Of a DNA stretch of 64,000 nucleotides, positions 35,691 to 47,994 are shown piece by piece. The position numbers were made by a program, and so were the translations under genes. The stretch is from Peribolospora baueri (Eukaryota; Basidiomycota; Peribolosporomycetes; Peribolosporales; Peribolosporaceae). Every line of letters begins with the position of its first letter. The first letter of the stretch is position 1. The DNA lies in contig JAMDHS010000092.1 of NCBI GenBank assembly GCA_029717555.1, positions 17,247 to 81,246 on the forward strand, given 5' to 3'. The notes below the pieces were generated by a model that saw nothing but the letters and a program-made list of their open reading frames with translations, was not told the origin of the DNA and searched no databases.

Positions 35691-38673
35691 ATGGGTAACC
35701 CTGTTAAGGCCGACGCCGGCAGCGTCCGACACCCCGATCAGTCTCTGACCGTTATCGGTGAGCGCCGAGCGCCGGCTTCGGAGACGCTACTTACGGCTCG
35801 CCTTTCGCTCCCGTTATCTCACTCTCCTCCTTTCTCTCCCCACAACCTTTCTTTTCCTACGAAAGATAATCGCACTGGAAAGACTTACACAGTTCCCATC
35901 TCCCAGAACGCGGTGACCGCTACCGCCTTCAAGGCCATCAGTGCGCCCCGGAATGTTGTGCCCGGGAAGCCTGACAGGGAGGAGGACGAATCGGAGAACG
36001 GATTGCGCGTACTCGATCCCGGCTTTATGGTGAGCGCAGGCCGTCCGATGTTGCCTTCCAGGTGCCAGTTGCGGGGCCTTGTCTTGACGTCGTCGTCGCC
36101 GCCCTTCCCAGAATACGGCCGTCGTTAGCTCCAGCATCACCCACATTCAAGGCGACGCCGGGTGAGCCTTTTCCATCCATCCCTTGCGACTTGAGTCAAC
36201 CTTTGTTTGACGGCATGTGCTTCTTGAAATTTTTTGATCTCTCTCTTCTCTTTTCTGATCTCCACACTTTTGACCCTCAGTGTCCTTCGCTACCGCGGAA
36301 TCCCCATCGAGCAGCTCGCCGAAAAGTCTAGCTTCCTCGAAGTCTCCTACCTCCTCCTCTATGGCGAGCTCCCCAGTCGCAGCCAATATGAGAACTTTGA
36401 GCATGAGGTCATGCATCACACCTGTAAGCGATGAGAACGAAAGCGTCAATGTGACGCGTCATGGATCAGCTACTCTCCATCGCCGATCTTTGCGCACATG
36501 CTGACCTCTGCCTCCATCTGCTTCGGCTACCGATGTAGACGTGCATTCCGACCTCGAAGGCCTCTTCTCCTCCTTCCGCTACGATTCGCACCCTAGTGAG
36601 CACCGAGCACCGCTACCCCCACCTTCACTTCCCAGCTTTATTCGGTCCCTAACCAGTTCTTCCTACTCTCCAAACTTTTCCTTGTGACATCCCCTCAGTG
36701 TCCGTTCTCACTTCGGCCTTCGCAGCCCTGGGCGCATTTGCCCCTGAAGCGAACCCTTCCCTAGTTGGACAGAATCTGTACACGAAGCCGACGAACATGG
36801 ACAGTTTGGCCACGATGGATAAACAGATTTTTCGGTTGTTGGGGAAGGCTCCGACTGTGAGTTCTGCACCTTGTTCCCACTTTGTTTGGAGGTCTCCTAT
36901 GGTGACTAGGCATCCTAACCGGGTTTTCCGCCTTCGCTGCGCATGCCAGCTCGCCGCAATGGCCTACCGCGTCCGTCAGGGAAGGCCATTCAACCGTCCC
37001 CCTCATGGGTGAGCCCGTGCGCGTTCCCTCCGATCAGGAACGATCACTTCACGTGCAAAATAACCCATGGTCTTCTCCTTTTTACATCTCTCCCAGGCTT
37101 TCTTACACCGGCACGTTCCTTTACCTATTGGACCACCTCAACGAAACCAACTATGCGCCTAACCCGGTGCTGGAAAAGGCGCTCGACGTGCTCTTCGTAA
37201 TCCACGCCGACCACAGCCTCTGCTGCAGTACCGCCGCCGTTCTGCAGTGCGGGTCCTCGCTCGTAGACCCTTACAGCGCCGTCGCCGCCGGGTGCGCCGC
37301 GCTGTACGGGCCGCTGCATGGTGGTGCTTGCGAAGCAGTGGTCAGGCAATTGGACGCGATCGGGTCGCCCGAGAAGGTGCCGGAGTTTATCGAGAGGGTC
37401 AAGAGGAAGGAGGTCGTCCTTAGCGGCTTCGGCCATCGGTGAGCGAACCGCTTACCTTTCAGATGCAGCGTCAAGGCACCTTGGCCCGACGGCTCCAAGC
37501 TTGCCGTCGTCTGGACGTGGACCACGCACATACGAATCACTCACAGCTCCTTTCGTTATGTCTTCCTCTATACAGTGTGTACAAGACCAGCGACCCGCGC
37601 AGCTTCGTGATTCGAAAGATCGCTCAAGAAGTGTGAGCACGAGTCTGTCGAAGATTCTCCAAAGTCGGCGACGCGCCCTGCTGACGAAACTTTTCCTTGT
37701 CTCGCTCTGCTCACTTCTACTTTGTTTGCTTATTCGTTTTATTTCATTTTTGCAGCTTCGCCGTCACTGGTACTAGCAAACTGCTCGAAACGGCCATCAA
37801 GCTGCACGACATGGCTTTGCAGGATGTGAGTCCGGGATGCGGCTTGGCGGAGAGCGGTCATTTACTGAATGGAGTTTGACATCTCTATTCCTTCTCCAAC
37901 CGGACGGCTCCTGCTTTCCAGGACTATTTCAAGCAGCGCAACTTGTATCCCAACGTCGAGTGAGTATACATGACAGTGACGCGTATGCGTATTCTTCGGC
38001 GCAGTTGACCTTTATTTCGGCTAACCCTCGCCGCAACAGCTTCTGGTCTGGACTCGTCTACCGTCAGATGGGCTTCCCGCTCGACTTCGTGAGTCCCGTT
38101 ATCGCCATTGCTTCGGCGGATGTATGGGTCTCGGTTTGACGAGGACGAGCACTGACCATCGTGTCGTGTCTTATTCGTCCTCTCTAGTTCCCTGTACTCT
38201 TTGCCGTTCCTCGCGTCGCCGGTTGGCTCGCTCACTGGAGGCAGCTGATGCTTACCGGCAACGTCAAGATCTGGTGAGTCATACATATCTCGTTAGATCC
38301 AGCCTCTGCTTCGAAATCTTCGTTTCTGACGTACTCGCGCACGACATCGCTCGCATCCGTCCCCTTCCTACTGAAGGCGTCCCCGCCAGGTGTACACAGG
38401 CTATGGAAAGAGGGATTACGTGCCGATGTCCCGTCGCAAGGACGATCCCGACACGGACGCGAAGAACGTCAACGGTCAGCCCGTGCCCGTCTCCCACGAC
38501 GGCGCATCCAGGGTGAGTGACGTTGTTCGACATCTCCCGCCGTTTCAGTGTCTGTTGCTCGTCGCGCTTTCTGATCTTCTGACCTCTGCTGTGATGGATG
38601 GACCGGTCCCGGATCACAGCGGTCCGCGCTCGCCACGTATCGTGAGAAGACTCAAGTACGCTCCAAACTTTGA
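35691..38673 (+). CDS. Peroxisomal citrate synthase (C-terminal SKL)
   Basis: Fifteen exons give 509 aa. The enzyme condenses acetyl-CoA with oxaloacetate. Family features are [32 protein letters not shown], the catalytic histidine in [14 protein letters not shown], the second catalytic histidine in [31 protein letters not shown], and the catalytic Asp region [19 protein letters not shown]. The C-terminus, on the last 54-nt exon, ends TQVRSKL with the canonical type 1 peroxisomal signal. The N-terminus ([10 protein letters not shown]) lacks a mitochondrial presequence. This points to the glyoxylate-cycle/peroxisomal isoform (Cit2-like role) for growth on fatty acids or acetate. The exon 14 acceptor was set at CTGAAG so that the protein reads [18 protein letters not shown], as in other citrate synthases. 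Confidence 0.95.
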
Positions 38674-38915
38674 TGCCATGAACTCTCCTTCGATACGTCG
38701 CTTGGGGGTTGATAGGCTCTCATTCGATATTCTTGGCAGAAAAGGCCAGTACATACCATGTATGAGATATCACGTGCTTCCCCGCACGATATGATATCAT
38801 CAGGTCTCAGAATTATGAAACGAAATACAATTCCCGGAAGGTTGTAACGAAGTTGTTTCCACCAACATGGCGCAGAGATGGAAGGCGATGACAATGAGAA
38901 GCGCTTGACGGAGCT

Positions 38916-41224
38916 CTAATCGCGGAGTTTCAGCCCAGTTAAATCGATGACAAGGTCTTCGTCCGAGCCTTCTCCCTCGACACGCGCCGCTGTCGATTGA
39001 GGCTTGAGCGCCTCCGTACCCTCCTTACGCTCCTTCCACCGCTGAGCCAGAATCTTCATGACCGTAGCATTCGTGCTCCCCACCGGCGCGCTCTTCCTCA
39101 CCTCCGCAAAGTGCCCCTTCACAAAGTTCTGATATGAACTAGCCTCTCGCGTCGGCTTGGACTTTGCGGCATCGAAGGCCATCTCTTCTCCTGACCGCCC
39201 TGGCGTAGGAGAGCCGCCTTCTCCGCTCGGAAGAACCTCCAGCCGACCCTTGCATTCCCCACAGGCGTGCTTGGAAATGTCGATGCTGTTCGAATGTCGG
39301 CCGTACACCTTGGAGCACGACTTGCACCGCCAGCGGAACTTGTACGCGATCTCGTACGAATGCTTCGTCGTAACTGTGATGTCTGGGTGGCGGGCGTGGA
39401 CGAGGCGCCCCCTTGTGGATGACAAGGAGATTGGAGCGGGGACAACGACGGGGTTGACGTCCATGAGCACATTAGAAAAGGAGCCAAACCAAGTCACACT
39501 GGACGTATAGCGTGCTCACCATCTCTTAAAGTTCGTCCCATGTGGATGCTTCAGGTCGCCATCGATGACCCACGTTGCAAGGTGACACAGCTCGTGTGCG
39601 AGCGTGTTCCTTAGCTTGTCTGTAAGCAGACCCCAAGACGCAAGGTCGTCAGCGACCGCTTTCCACCAAACCGAACAGAACCCTGCAAGGCTCAGCAATG
39701 CTGCTGCCGAGGTGACGGATATGTCGCTCACCATCGTCGTCGATCACTTTCCTACTGAGCTCCACCTTGGCCTCGTGCCTCATCTCCGTCCCGCCTCTGC
39801 CTCCCTTTCCCGTCTCTCTTCGCTTTCTCCAGCTAGCCCGTCCGGCTGTACTCCTAAGAGTGTTGCTCCACACGATCTCGAGTCCCGACGGTAAGCGTCC
39901 GTCAAAAACATCTTCGTTCAGCTCTTGGACGAGGGTCAAAGCGAGCGCGGCGAGGTGGCGTTGGCGCGCGGCCGCCGAGAGTGTCGCAAAAGGCTTTGCT
40001 GCGCCCGCGCTCTTCTTCGCCGTTTGAGGCGGCGCAGGGTTGGAACAGACCTTGGGCTGCGTGGGACGGAGAGGCGTGGAAGGAAAGTCTTTGCGGGAGC
40101 GGGCAGCTTCCTGAGGCGTGAGGAAAGGCTGCACGTCCACGGGTGAAGGACTCGGTGTCCTCGCCCTTTGCGCCTCCTCCCTGCGACGCGGGTGCGGTGT
40201 CCGAATCTCGGGCGAGTTGGCGCGGGCGCACGTTCGAGACGCTGTGACTTGGCGGCGACCAGACATCTTCTTGGCCGGTATGGCCGGTCGTACGTCTGCA
40301 ACATCCGAATCCGAGTCCAGGTTGATTGGCTTCTGCCGAGTCCCAAGCCGATCGGAATCGTCATGGTCCTCACCATCCTCATCAGTGTCGGTAGGCAGAT
40401 CTGATGATGAATAGAAGCTCAGAGAAGCGTCGTCCGGGACGATGAAAGAATCGTCCAAGTCCTCTTCTTCGTCAAAATCGAATTCGTCCTCAGAGCCTCC
40501 TCTTACACTGGCCTCGTCGTCAATCATTCCAGATTTCGAGCGTTGATTTGAGAGAACGCTGGATCTTAGCTCCTCTTCGTCGTCGTCATCCAAGATTCGC
40601 AAGACGTTCCGTCGTCCACGTCGGCTGCTGTGAGCCGGAATGACGTCCTCCTCGTCGTAATCGTCGGGAATAGAAAGGGTTTGGGCCTTCGGCAAACTTG
40701 ACGCTTCTGGCACCTTGCTCCTGGAATCGCTGTTCCAGAAGGAGAATGATGGTCAGGGCGAGACCTACGTAGGCAATGGGGAGCGAGCGAACGGACCAAA
40801 AGAGAACACCCTCTCACCTTTCAATGTCGTGCGGCAGATGAAGAGAGGGCATACAGGGAGAACTATCCTTCCTGCTCGATGACGGCAGGAGCAATTCCAC
40901 CGCGTCCGCCTCCGCCTCACTCTCACTTCGGTCATCATCAGACTTGTTCGGCCTGCCGTTCCGAATCTGGATGTCCTGCGAGTCCTCCTCTACCACCTCT
41001 TGAACTACGAACGCGGCCTTTGCAGGCCTGAATCTCGATGCTGGCTTGGGCTCCATGTTCGCCGACCTTCTTTCCTTGCCCTTCTCGTCCTCAATCCTGG
41101 CCGGATCTGTCCGAGCTCGAAGCGAAGCGCTGGCGGTGGAGGAAGAGAGGACCACCGAGTCGAACAGCGCTTTTAGTTCTGGAAGACTCTCCGCATCTGA
41201 GATGTCTGAGACACTGCGAGGCAT
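38916..41224 (-). CDS. GCNA-type SprT metalloprotease (acidic disordered N-terminus, zinc ribbon, HMG-like C-terminus)
   Basis: Four exons (41224-40818, 40729-39732, 39619-39520, 39411-38916) give about 666 aa. Residues 1-400 are acidic and disordered (DDDDEEEL, EDEFDFDEEEDLDDS). The SprT core carries the HExxH zinc site in RNTLAHELCHLATW and continues HPHGTNFKRWGRLV. The zinc ribbon has CKSC and CGEC pairs. A C-terminal block SYQNFVKGHFAEVRK...KILAQRWKERK looks like an HMG box, and the tail DLVIDLTGL resembles a SUMO-interacting motif. This order matches germ cell nuclear antigen (GCNA), which acts on DNA-protein crosslinks and SUMO-marked chromatin. An alternative upstream ATG at 41308 would add 28 residues. 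The exon 4 acceptor (CACAAG) was chosen to give FKRWGRLVHARHPDI. Function is inferred from the family. Confidence 0.85.
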
Positions 41225-41880
41225 CCTGCTCGTGAAGGTGGGGGAGGGAAGAATCAATACTGTCGAATGCGCGGACGCCAATGTGGGTGTCATTCTGGAC
41301 ATGAACATGATCGAACCGACATCATCTCGGTCGCGCTCAGCGCGTGCCTTGGCTCGACATCACGTGCCGAAAGACAACTCCAGTCGGACAAAGCCTTGAC
41401 GACCTGCTAGCTTCTTAATCCGAGCTCCATGCCCCTATAACCACCCATCCGCAGTACTTGTTACGGCAAAGTCGTGTGAGGTTGCCACTCCAAGTTTACA
41501 TGGCCGGCTCACACTGCTGAGACTCGATTGCGCTAGTGCCACGTTGGTTGGTGACCAATGGGAAAGAGTGCGTTTTTAGGGCATGGATAGAGGCTGCATG
41601 CTATGTCACACGATGGAAACACAGAACATAGGAATGGGCACATGAAGGAGCTCGCCTCGCCGTCTAGCCCAAAACGACGGACGAAGCCCAACAACGGAAA
41701 CCGCGAGTCCGAGCGTACACGGCATCGTGATGTAAGATTGGCGCACAAAGGCGCACAAGGGTGGAAGGAAGGGATGACGCCGGAAACCGACGCGCAGGGG
41801 ATGGGAGGTAGGAAGAGGGTGACAATGATGACAGAGAACGTGACCCAGACGTGAAGAGAGAAGAAACGACGTCACGACGT
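41225..41880. other. Intergenic: GCNA promoter and eL19 3' flank
   Basis: About 650 bp with no gene seen. If the upstream GCNA start at 41308 is used, the first 84 bp are coding. No repeat or RNA gene is evident. Confidence 0.4.
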
Positions 41881-42819
41881 TTACTTCTGCTCCGTCTCCT
41901 GCTCGACGGCGATGATCGCAGCCCTACAAGAAGCAAGACGAATACCGGAAAAGATTGAACAGACGCAATCAACGTGACAAGGGCCAATAGCTGCCGACTC
42001 ACCTCTTCTCCGCAACTCGAGCGGCCCTCCTCTCCCTCTGGGACTTGTTCCGGAGCCTGCGAGCCTCCATCTGGTCCGCGAGCATCTTGGTGCGGAGCTT
42101 CTCCGCCTTGGCCTTGTGGATGTGCTCCATGAGAACACGCTTGTTCTTGAAGACGTTACCCTTCGACTTCATGTACAGCTCGTGGTAGCTGATAGACGGA
42201 GAAACAAAAGTCAGCATATCAGCGGCCAGCTGCCGACAAACCCTGCAGTCCATCATCATCTCGTCGAAACCGATCCTCCTTTCCGTCCGCACATCCTATC
42301 CCTCGCACAGGTTCCATCGATTCGAGAACCCACACTATATCCGCACCCTGCTCCGTCCTCCACACCGCAGTCTGACCATTTCTGATCCCGGCACCTCCAC
42401 CCATCCCATCACCGACTCCTCGTTGCTCACCACCCTTATGCCGCACACGCAGCTCCTACTACTCACAGGTGCTTGTCAATCTTGCCGGACTCCCTGTACT
42501 TCCTGAGAAGCCGGCGAAGGACGCGCTGGCGGCGCATCCACACAACCTTGGTGGGCATACGGGCCTCGGCGGTACCCCTGCGCTTACCGGTACCGGTGTG
42601 ACGGCCCTTGCGCTTGGCGGCGTGGAGCTCGCGAGTGCGAGCGCGAGAGTGGCCGACGGCGGGCTTGCGGATGATCTGGCCATCCTTGATGAGCTTGCGG
42701 ATGTTGGCGCGCGAGTTGGCCGAGGAGATGTCGCTCTGCTCAGCAGGGTCCAGCCACACCTTGCGCTTGCCGCAATCCAGCACCGAGGCGGCCAGACGCT
42801 TCTGAGTACGAAGATTCAT
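41881..42819 (-). CDS. RPL19: 60S ribosomal protein eL19
   Basis: Three exons (42819-42467, 42188-42003, 41923-41881) give 193 aa, close to other eL19 proteins. It is a structural protein of the large ribosomal subunit. The N-terminal [20 protein letters not shown], the [10 protein letters not shown] block, [18 protein letters not shown], and the long basic C-terminal helix ending QETEQK are diagnostic. The second intron is unusually long for the window (278 nt, 42189-42466), as is common in ribosomal protein genes. Its start is 314 bp from the divergent MED9-like gene, so they share an upstream region. Confidence 0.97.
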
Positions 42820-43133
42820 TTTTGGTGGTCTTGCTGCGTTGGCTGACTGGACGACGAGTCTTGACGAATGGTGCGGACGGGCGAGGAAAGGCGGCGACCG
42901 GACTCGATGGGCGGGAGGAAGCGACGGCGTGCGCAAGCTCGCTGCGGCGCACTCGCGTCCGGCGCTGATCCAATGGCACATCGACGTGCCAGAGCTGTAT
43001 AGTCACGCCGATAAGCGGACCTGAGCGGAACATTCCCGCACAGACCACCTCCGATCGCCGGCATGACTGACGCAATCACGAGCGCCAGCCAGCTATCATC
43101 GCCAATGTCTTGCTCTTACTCTTCTTTCTCACC
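42820..43133. promoter_or_regulatory. Shared divergent promoter of eL19 and the MED9-like gene
   Basis: 314 bp between two divergent ATGs. No TATA box is obvious. Confidence 0.4.
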
Positions 43134-43658
43134 ATGCCAGGCCTAACTCCCGCCGCACCGGGCGCAGGTGGCCCATCACCCCCATTGCTCGACGATCCAT
43201 CTCACATACCCTCCCTTCTTCCGCGCATAGCACACCTCTTCTCCCTCATCGGCGCCGCTTCCGCAGCATCTTCCTCGTCCTCAGTCGCCCCATCCTCTGC
43301 CTCGGCCGCAGGCGCAGGCGAAAGTACGACTCCTCTAACGGCCTCCACTGGTTCTGGACTCTCTTCCGAGCGAAGAACAGAGCTTGTGCGGGCTGCGGAT
43401 GGTCTTCGAGGAGCGTTCGAAAGGGCCAGAGCGGCCGTTGAGGGCATGGAGGGCGGGGACATGAGCGTGGAAGAGCAGGAGAAGTTGATCAGCGTGCTAG
43501 AGGATATGAAGGTGCGCAAACGGTGAGTGACGACCTTGGTTGTGTTAACGGCATCAGGGCGTAATCTTACTTCTGGCTTTTCGCTGTTCGTTCTGGCAAA
43601 CCTCAGTGATGTTCTGGCCGAGCTGGCTTCTGCCTCTCTTGGCTCATCGACGTCTTGA
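43134..43658 (+). CDS. MED9-like Mediator subunit
   Basis: Two exons (43134-43522, 43607-43658) give about 146 aa. The N-terminal part contains LLPRIAHLFSLIGAAS, followed by an Ala/Ser-rich linker and a helical C-terminal segment with LRGAFERARAAVEGMEGGD, MSVEEQEKLISVLEDM and KVRKRDVLAELAS. This pattern (helix, EGMxGxDxSxEEQ, then a lysine/arginine-rich helix) resembles Mediator subunit 9 of the middle module. The protein is short and low in complexity, so the call is moderate; a different small coiled-coil protein cannot be excluded. Confidence 0.6.
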
Positions 43659-44079
43659 GCCGCCTTGTAGAGGGACCAATTTCTGTGGCCTTGTGTCACC
43701 ACCGCAAGAGACACCGTTCAACATTGTACCATTGGCGAACGCATGATATACCTCTTTCATGCCTCCTCTCATACCCATTTGAAATCAGCACTCAGCAGTA
43801 CTCAGTTCGTCCAAGTGTAACACTAGTAGCAGTTGTATGTCAGTGGTTCATTGAATTTAGGCTCGAGCAGCTCTTGTTCTGGGTCGGGTGCAGATTCGAC
43901 GACGAAGTTTTGTCCTGGACGCAGCCGACGTGTGCATACACTATAGCTCTGTCAGGTTTCTGTACGTATAAGTCACGGCGCGTGTGTAAACCGGTAGCAG
44001 GCACCACAATAACAGTTGACAAGGAAGCATTGCATTCCACAAAGCCTCAAACGAGACGGACCAGCGCATCCGTCGCCAC
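43659..44079. other. Intergenic between convergent MED9-like gene and RNA14
   Basis: About 420 bp holding the 3' flanks of two convergent genes. No exon or repeat is seen. Confidence 0.4.
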
Positions 44080-47000
44080 CTAGTAGAACCGCCCCCTACC
44101 GCGACCTGATCGACCGACAAGCGTGCAAAGGACAGCGTTAGATGATGAAGCGATGCGATAGAAAAAAAAAAGACCGATTCGGCTCACCCCTTCTCCTTCC
44201 CCTCGGCGGCGACGCCCCATCGAAGCGTCCTCGTCCGGTTGGCCCGCCACCACCGAAGTTGGCGAGCGAGAAGGCGCGACCGCCACGACCGGGCGGAGCG
44301 GTGGGGGTGGGAAGGGACGATTGACGGAAAGTCTCCATCAGGTCTTCCGGCTTGAAGGTAGGCCCTGAGAAAGCAAGTAGGTTCAAAAAGCCATAGCGGA
44401 TGCATCCAGTCAGCCTTACCCAAGGTCGAACAAAGCCGAGGTCAAAAGACAGAAGCAGCTTACCATCAAAGCTGGATGCCGTGGGCAACAAGCTCATGAA
44501 GAAAACCACCGCCTCCGGAATGTCGCCATACGCATTTCTTTCCTCAGGGGCCTTGCTCGCCTCTGGTCTGCCACTGCCACCGCCACCGCCGACGGCGGGA
44601 CTCGAACCGCGCTTCCTCGTCCGGTCGAACCCACCTCCCCTTTCCGGTGAGGGGGTCGACCGTCGATCTGCCTTGCGACGCTTTGCAGCTGGCTCCGCCT
44701 GAGCACGATCTGCTTCCCCTTCCGAGTCGGCGTCCTTGGACACCTTTTGGGCCTGACCATTCCGAGGGGTCTTCCGATGCTCGTCCTCATTAGCCTGTCC
44801 GTACCGTGCAGGCTCCACAAAGCTATCATCCGAATGTGACTGGTCCAGGCCTCTGTCCCGGGTGCTTATAGGGTCCAAATCGAGGTATGAATGACGGTCG
44901 GTGAAACGGTCAATGTGAGGCTCTACAGAACGGAACAGCGAGAGCGAGTTAGTATAGATCTGCAAGCGGACATCCTCAGAATCCGATCTGACCTCATTCA
45001 CATACCTTCAGGGTACGCTTCTGCCAATCGATCCTCGAGTCTCCTGGCTGCTGTTGCATCACCGAAGTGAAACTCGTACTCGGACCAGCGCTCCCATACA
45101 AGCCGCGCCTGCTCCGGCGTGAAAGTCCCGATCGTACGTTCGAACAATGCTCGAGCGTCTACGACCGATACACAAGTCCACGTGAGCGCCACATGTCACG
45201 TAAACCAAGCAGAGAGGAACAAGACCGATACAAAAAAAAACACCCAAACGCTCACTGTTGTCATCGTTGATGTTGATCAAAAAGTCCAGATACCGGACGA
45301 CAAATTGCGAGTCACCCTTGCCGACGTTGTTGAGACCGAGCTCATACACTTTCGTGGCTATCGTTTGATCCTTCGAGCAGTGGTACTCCATCATCGCTGA
45401 GGCGTCGTATACGTGCCAGGTGCAGTGGGGCGACTTCCGCGCCTTCCCGAAGATCGCTCGCGCAGGTTTGATGCCCTTCGAGCGGATGATAGATAAAGAC
45501 GATTTAAAGTCAGAGGCCGTCTTCATGCAGGATTGCTCCTTCATCCAACGGAGAATCATGTCCGTCGACACATAGTGGGACCAACTCACTTCAGCTCTCC
45601 TGACGAACCGTATCCACGCTATCCAGACCATGGCCCCGGCTTTCTTCTCTTCGTCAACCTCGACCTGTCTTCGTTGTCGAACCTCGGCTTTCTTTTCCTC
45701 CCGCCGCTCCACCTTCTTCCTCTCCTCTTCACGCTCCTCACCGGTCATAAGCTCCTCTTCACCACCTGCCGCGGTAGAGACGATACCGTCTTTGTTCTTC
45801 TTCGCTTCTTCGGCCTCGGCAACTTTAGCGGCTTCGGCAGCAGCTTCGGCGTCGATCGACCCTACCTCTTCTTCAATGCTTCGCTGGATGTGCTCGACAC
45901 CTTCATGGATCGCACCGACAAGACGCTCGAACACGGAGCTCACTTCGGGCAGAATAGTCGCCAGTGGCGAACCCATCGACGCCGCACGGGACTCAAGGAA
46001 GTCCACCAGGGCGAAGCCAAGAAGAGTGGACGAGGGACACGCTTCGATTCCTCCCCGCAAAAGAGCTATAGCCGCGTCCGCACGAGAAAGCCGGAACAAT
46101 GCCTGTGCGCCCATGTACCTGAGATTCAAACAAGCATGGTTGTCCAGGCGTTAACAGGGAAATACGGTGACGTCCTGTACGAATTTTAACTCACCAAACC
46201 TCCGGGAAGAATCGAACATGCATGGTCGCCACGTGATACGCCCACTCGATCCTACTCGCAAGCGCCTGTTGGTCCTCCAAGTCGAGCGGATTGCTCTCTT
46301 CCCACTTCAAGTACTTTTTCCAGTCTTCCACCGCTTCCTTCTCCTTGGCTGTCCAGGACGGCTTCGCAGGCGGTCGCGGCAACAAAGGTCGGTAGAGCCG
46401 GTCGGCGAGCTGACGCAATTCGCGAAGCGCCCCTCGTGCTGTCATGTACGCGGGCGAGCGCTCTGCAAGAAATTTTTTCGCCTGTTCGCGAAAAGAAAGT
46501 CGGTGCGGACGGTGGAAAAGTACCGAGACGAGGATAGGAACAAGATAATCGAAGGTCAGGTTGAAGCATTACCGGTTGGGCTCATCACAAATGGCGCCAA
46601 TCGAGCGGTCATAGCCAAATGAAGCTAGAATAGATGACTTGATACAGCTCTCGCGGGGCCAAGAAGTGTGGTTGACGTTTCCGGCGGCAACATGGTTTGC
46701 CATCTTCGCCTGCCAATGGGCTTAGAGACAATCACACGCTCGCACATGCAACTGCAACTCACGGTTATCCTGCTCAGTCCGTTTTCGAAGGCATCGTATT
46801 CACGCCATATTTGTTCGACATTGTTGAGCGGCAGGCACACAGCTCGCTGGTACAGCCGCCGTAGAGCATCCATCTGCTGCTGTTGCTCCCAGGTCCCCCG
46901 CGGCTACGCCATCCAAATAAACAAGTGAGCTTCAGAGCAGATCCTCTCGCAGGACAAAACATCGCTCCTTTTCCATTCCTTTGAATCGATCTGACAGACA

Positions 47001-47696
47001 TACCTCGCTCTCTTTAAGAAAATCAGCGTACTCGCGCCAAATATCGCCGGCGTCTTTGTCTCCACCGACATTTGCTAAAACATGGTCGTACGCCTTCGCG
47101 ACGGTATTCCGAGCCTCGGCTGCTTGGGGTCCCGAGCCTTGAGTGGGGTTGACTCGACGCACGTAGAGAATGTACAGCCGCCAGAGTGGCAGGTACGGCG
47201 TATGAGGCAGACATCGAGCGAAAATGGCTTCAACGGTAGGGAATTGTGCGAGGTCGAGATACATGGTAGCGTAGGACAGCCATTGTCGGCCCTAAAAACA
47301 AAACAATATCAAGGACGGGACCCGCACGTCTCGTTCAGGGTCAGTGATGCTGCCAACTAGGACAAAATCGTCACAGTTTCCGCCATCGTCTCGACTTAGA
47401 ATGAACACACTACTCACGGCATTGGGCCACACCTTGAAAAATTCTTCATACAGATCCCTGGCCGCTTCTACTTCCCCACGCCCCTGGTAATCTTCAATGA
47501 GGGCTAGCCATGCTTCACCGTCGAGCTTGTCCAGCTCGATCCTCTTTCTCAGCTGATCCAACCGCGATTGAGTCTGCGGTTGAGTCTGAGCCGGGCCAGG
47601 CACAACTTGGGAAGACTCGCTCGCAATCTGTGTCGCCTCAGCGGCGGCGGAGATGTCATTGGCATCCGGCACAGAAGGATCAGGGGTTGCGCTCAT
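44080..47696 (-). CDS. RNA14: mRNA 3'-end processing factor Rna14 (CstF-77 family)
   Basis: Nine exons give about 890 aa. Rna14 is the HAT-repeat scaffold of cleavage factor IA, binding Rna15 and Pcf11 in the nucleus. HAT repeats are visible throughout: [119 protein letters not shown], and [17 protein letters not shown] coiled, charged insert ([12 protein letters not shown] to EVDEEKKAG) follows the middle repeats. The C-terminal region has [24 protein letters not shown], the monkeytail-type segment contacting Rna15, then an RG-rich tail ending RGRFY on a 26-nt exon. The intron at 46482-46762 (281 nt) is long for this window. It is head to head with MCM4. Confidence 0.92.
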
Positions 47697-47994
47697 TTGG
47701 TCGAACCTGGAGATGCTGGTGTGAACGACGTGACACAATGTTTGGCCGCTCTCGTCACAAAAGGGTGACCGAGTGGAATGCAGCACGTGATAAGCCACGC
47801 GTGGGAATCCCAACCATAACCCTAGAATAAGCCCCATCTACGCGCACGCTCATTTACGCGGTGATACAACGCGCACGCGTCCATCTCCTTCCCGCCTCCC
47901 ATCCCTTCGTCACGTCCACTCTCTAGCAGAGTCGACGCACTCTCGGTCCTCGCTATTCCTCTTCCCTTTCCTTCGGTCACGTTCACTATACAGG
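47697..47994. promoter_or_regulatory. Bidirectional RNA14/MCM4 promoter with two MluI cell-cycle boxes
   Basis: This 298-bp divergent promoter holds two exact ACGCGT hexamers, at 47797-47802 and 47875-47880. ACGCGT is the MCB element bound by the MBF (Mbp1-type) complex at G1/S, and replication genes including MCMs are classic targets. The CpG-rich background raises the chance rate for this hexamer. A CACGTG also occurs near 47784. Confidence 0.55.

Noticed and set aside
39412-39519. Minus-strand frame through 39497-39412 in the SprT gene as coding
   Set aside because: It would need a 21-nt intron. Using the CACAAG acceptor gives the expected KRWGRLV continuation with a normal 108-nt intron.
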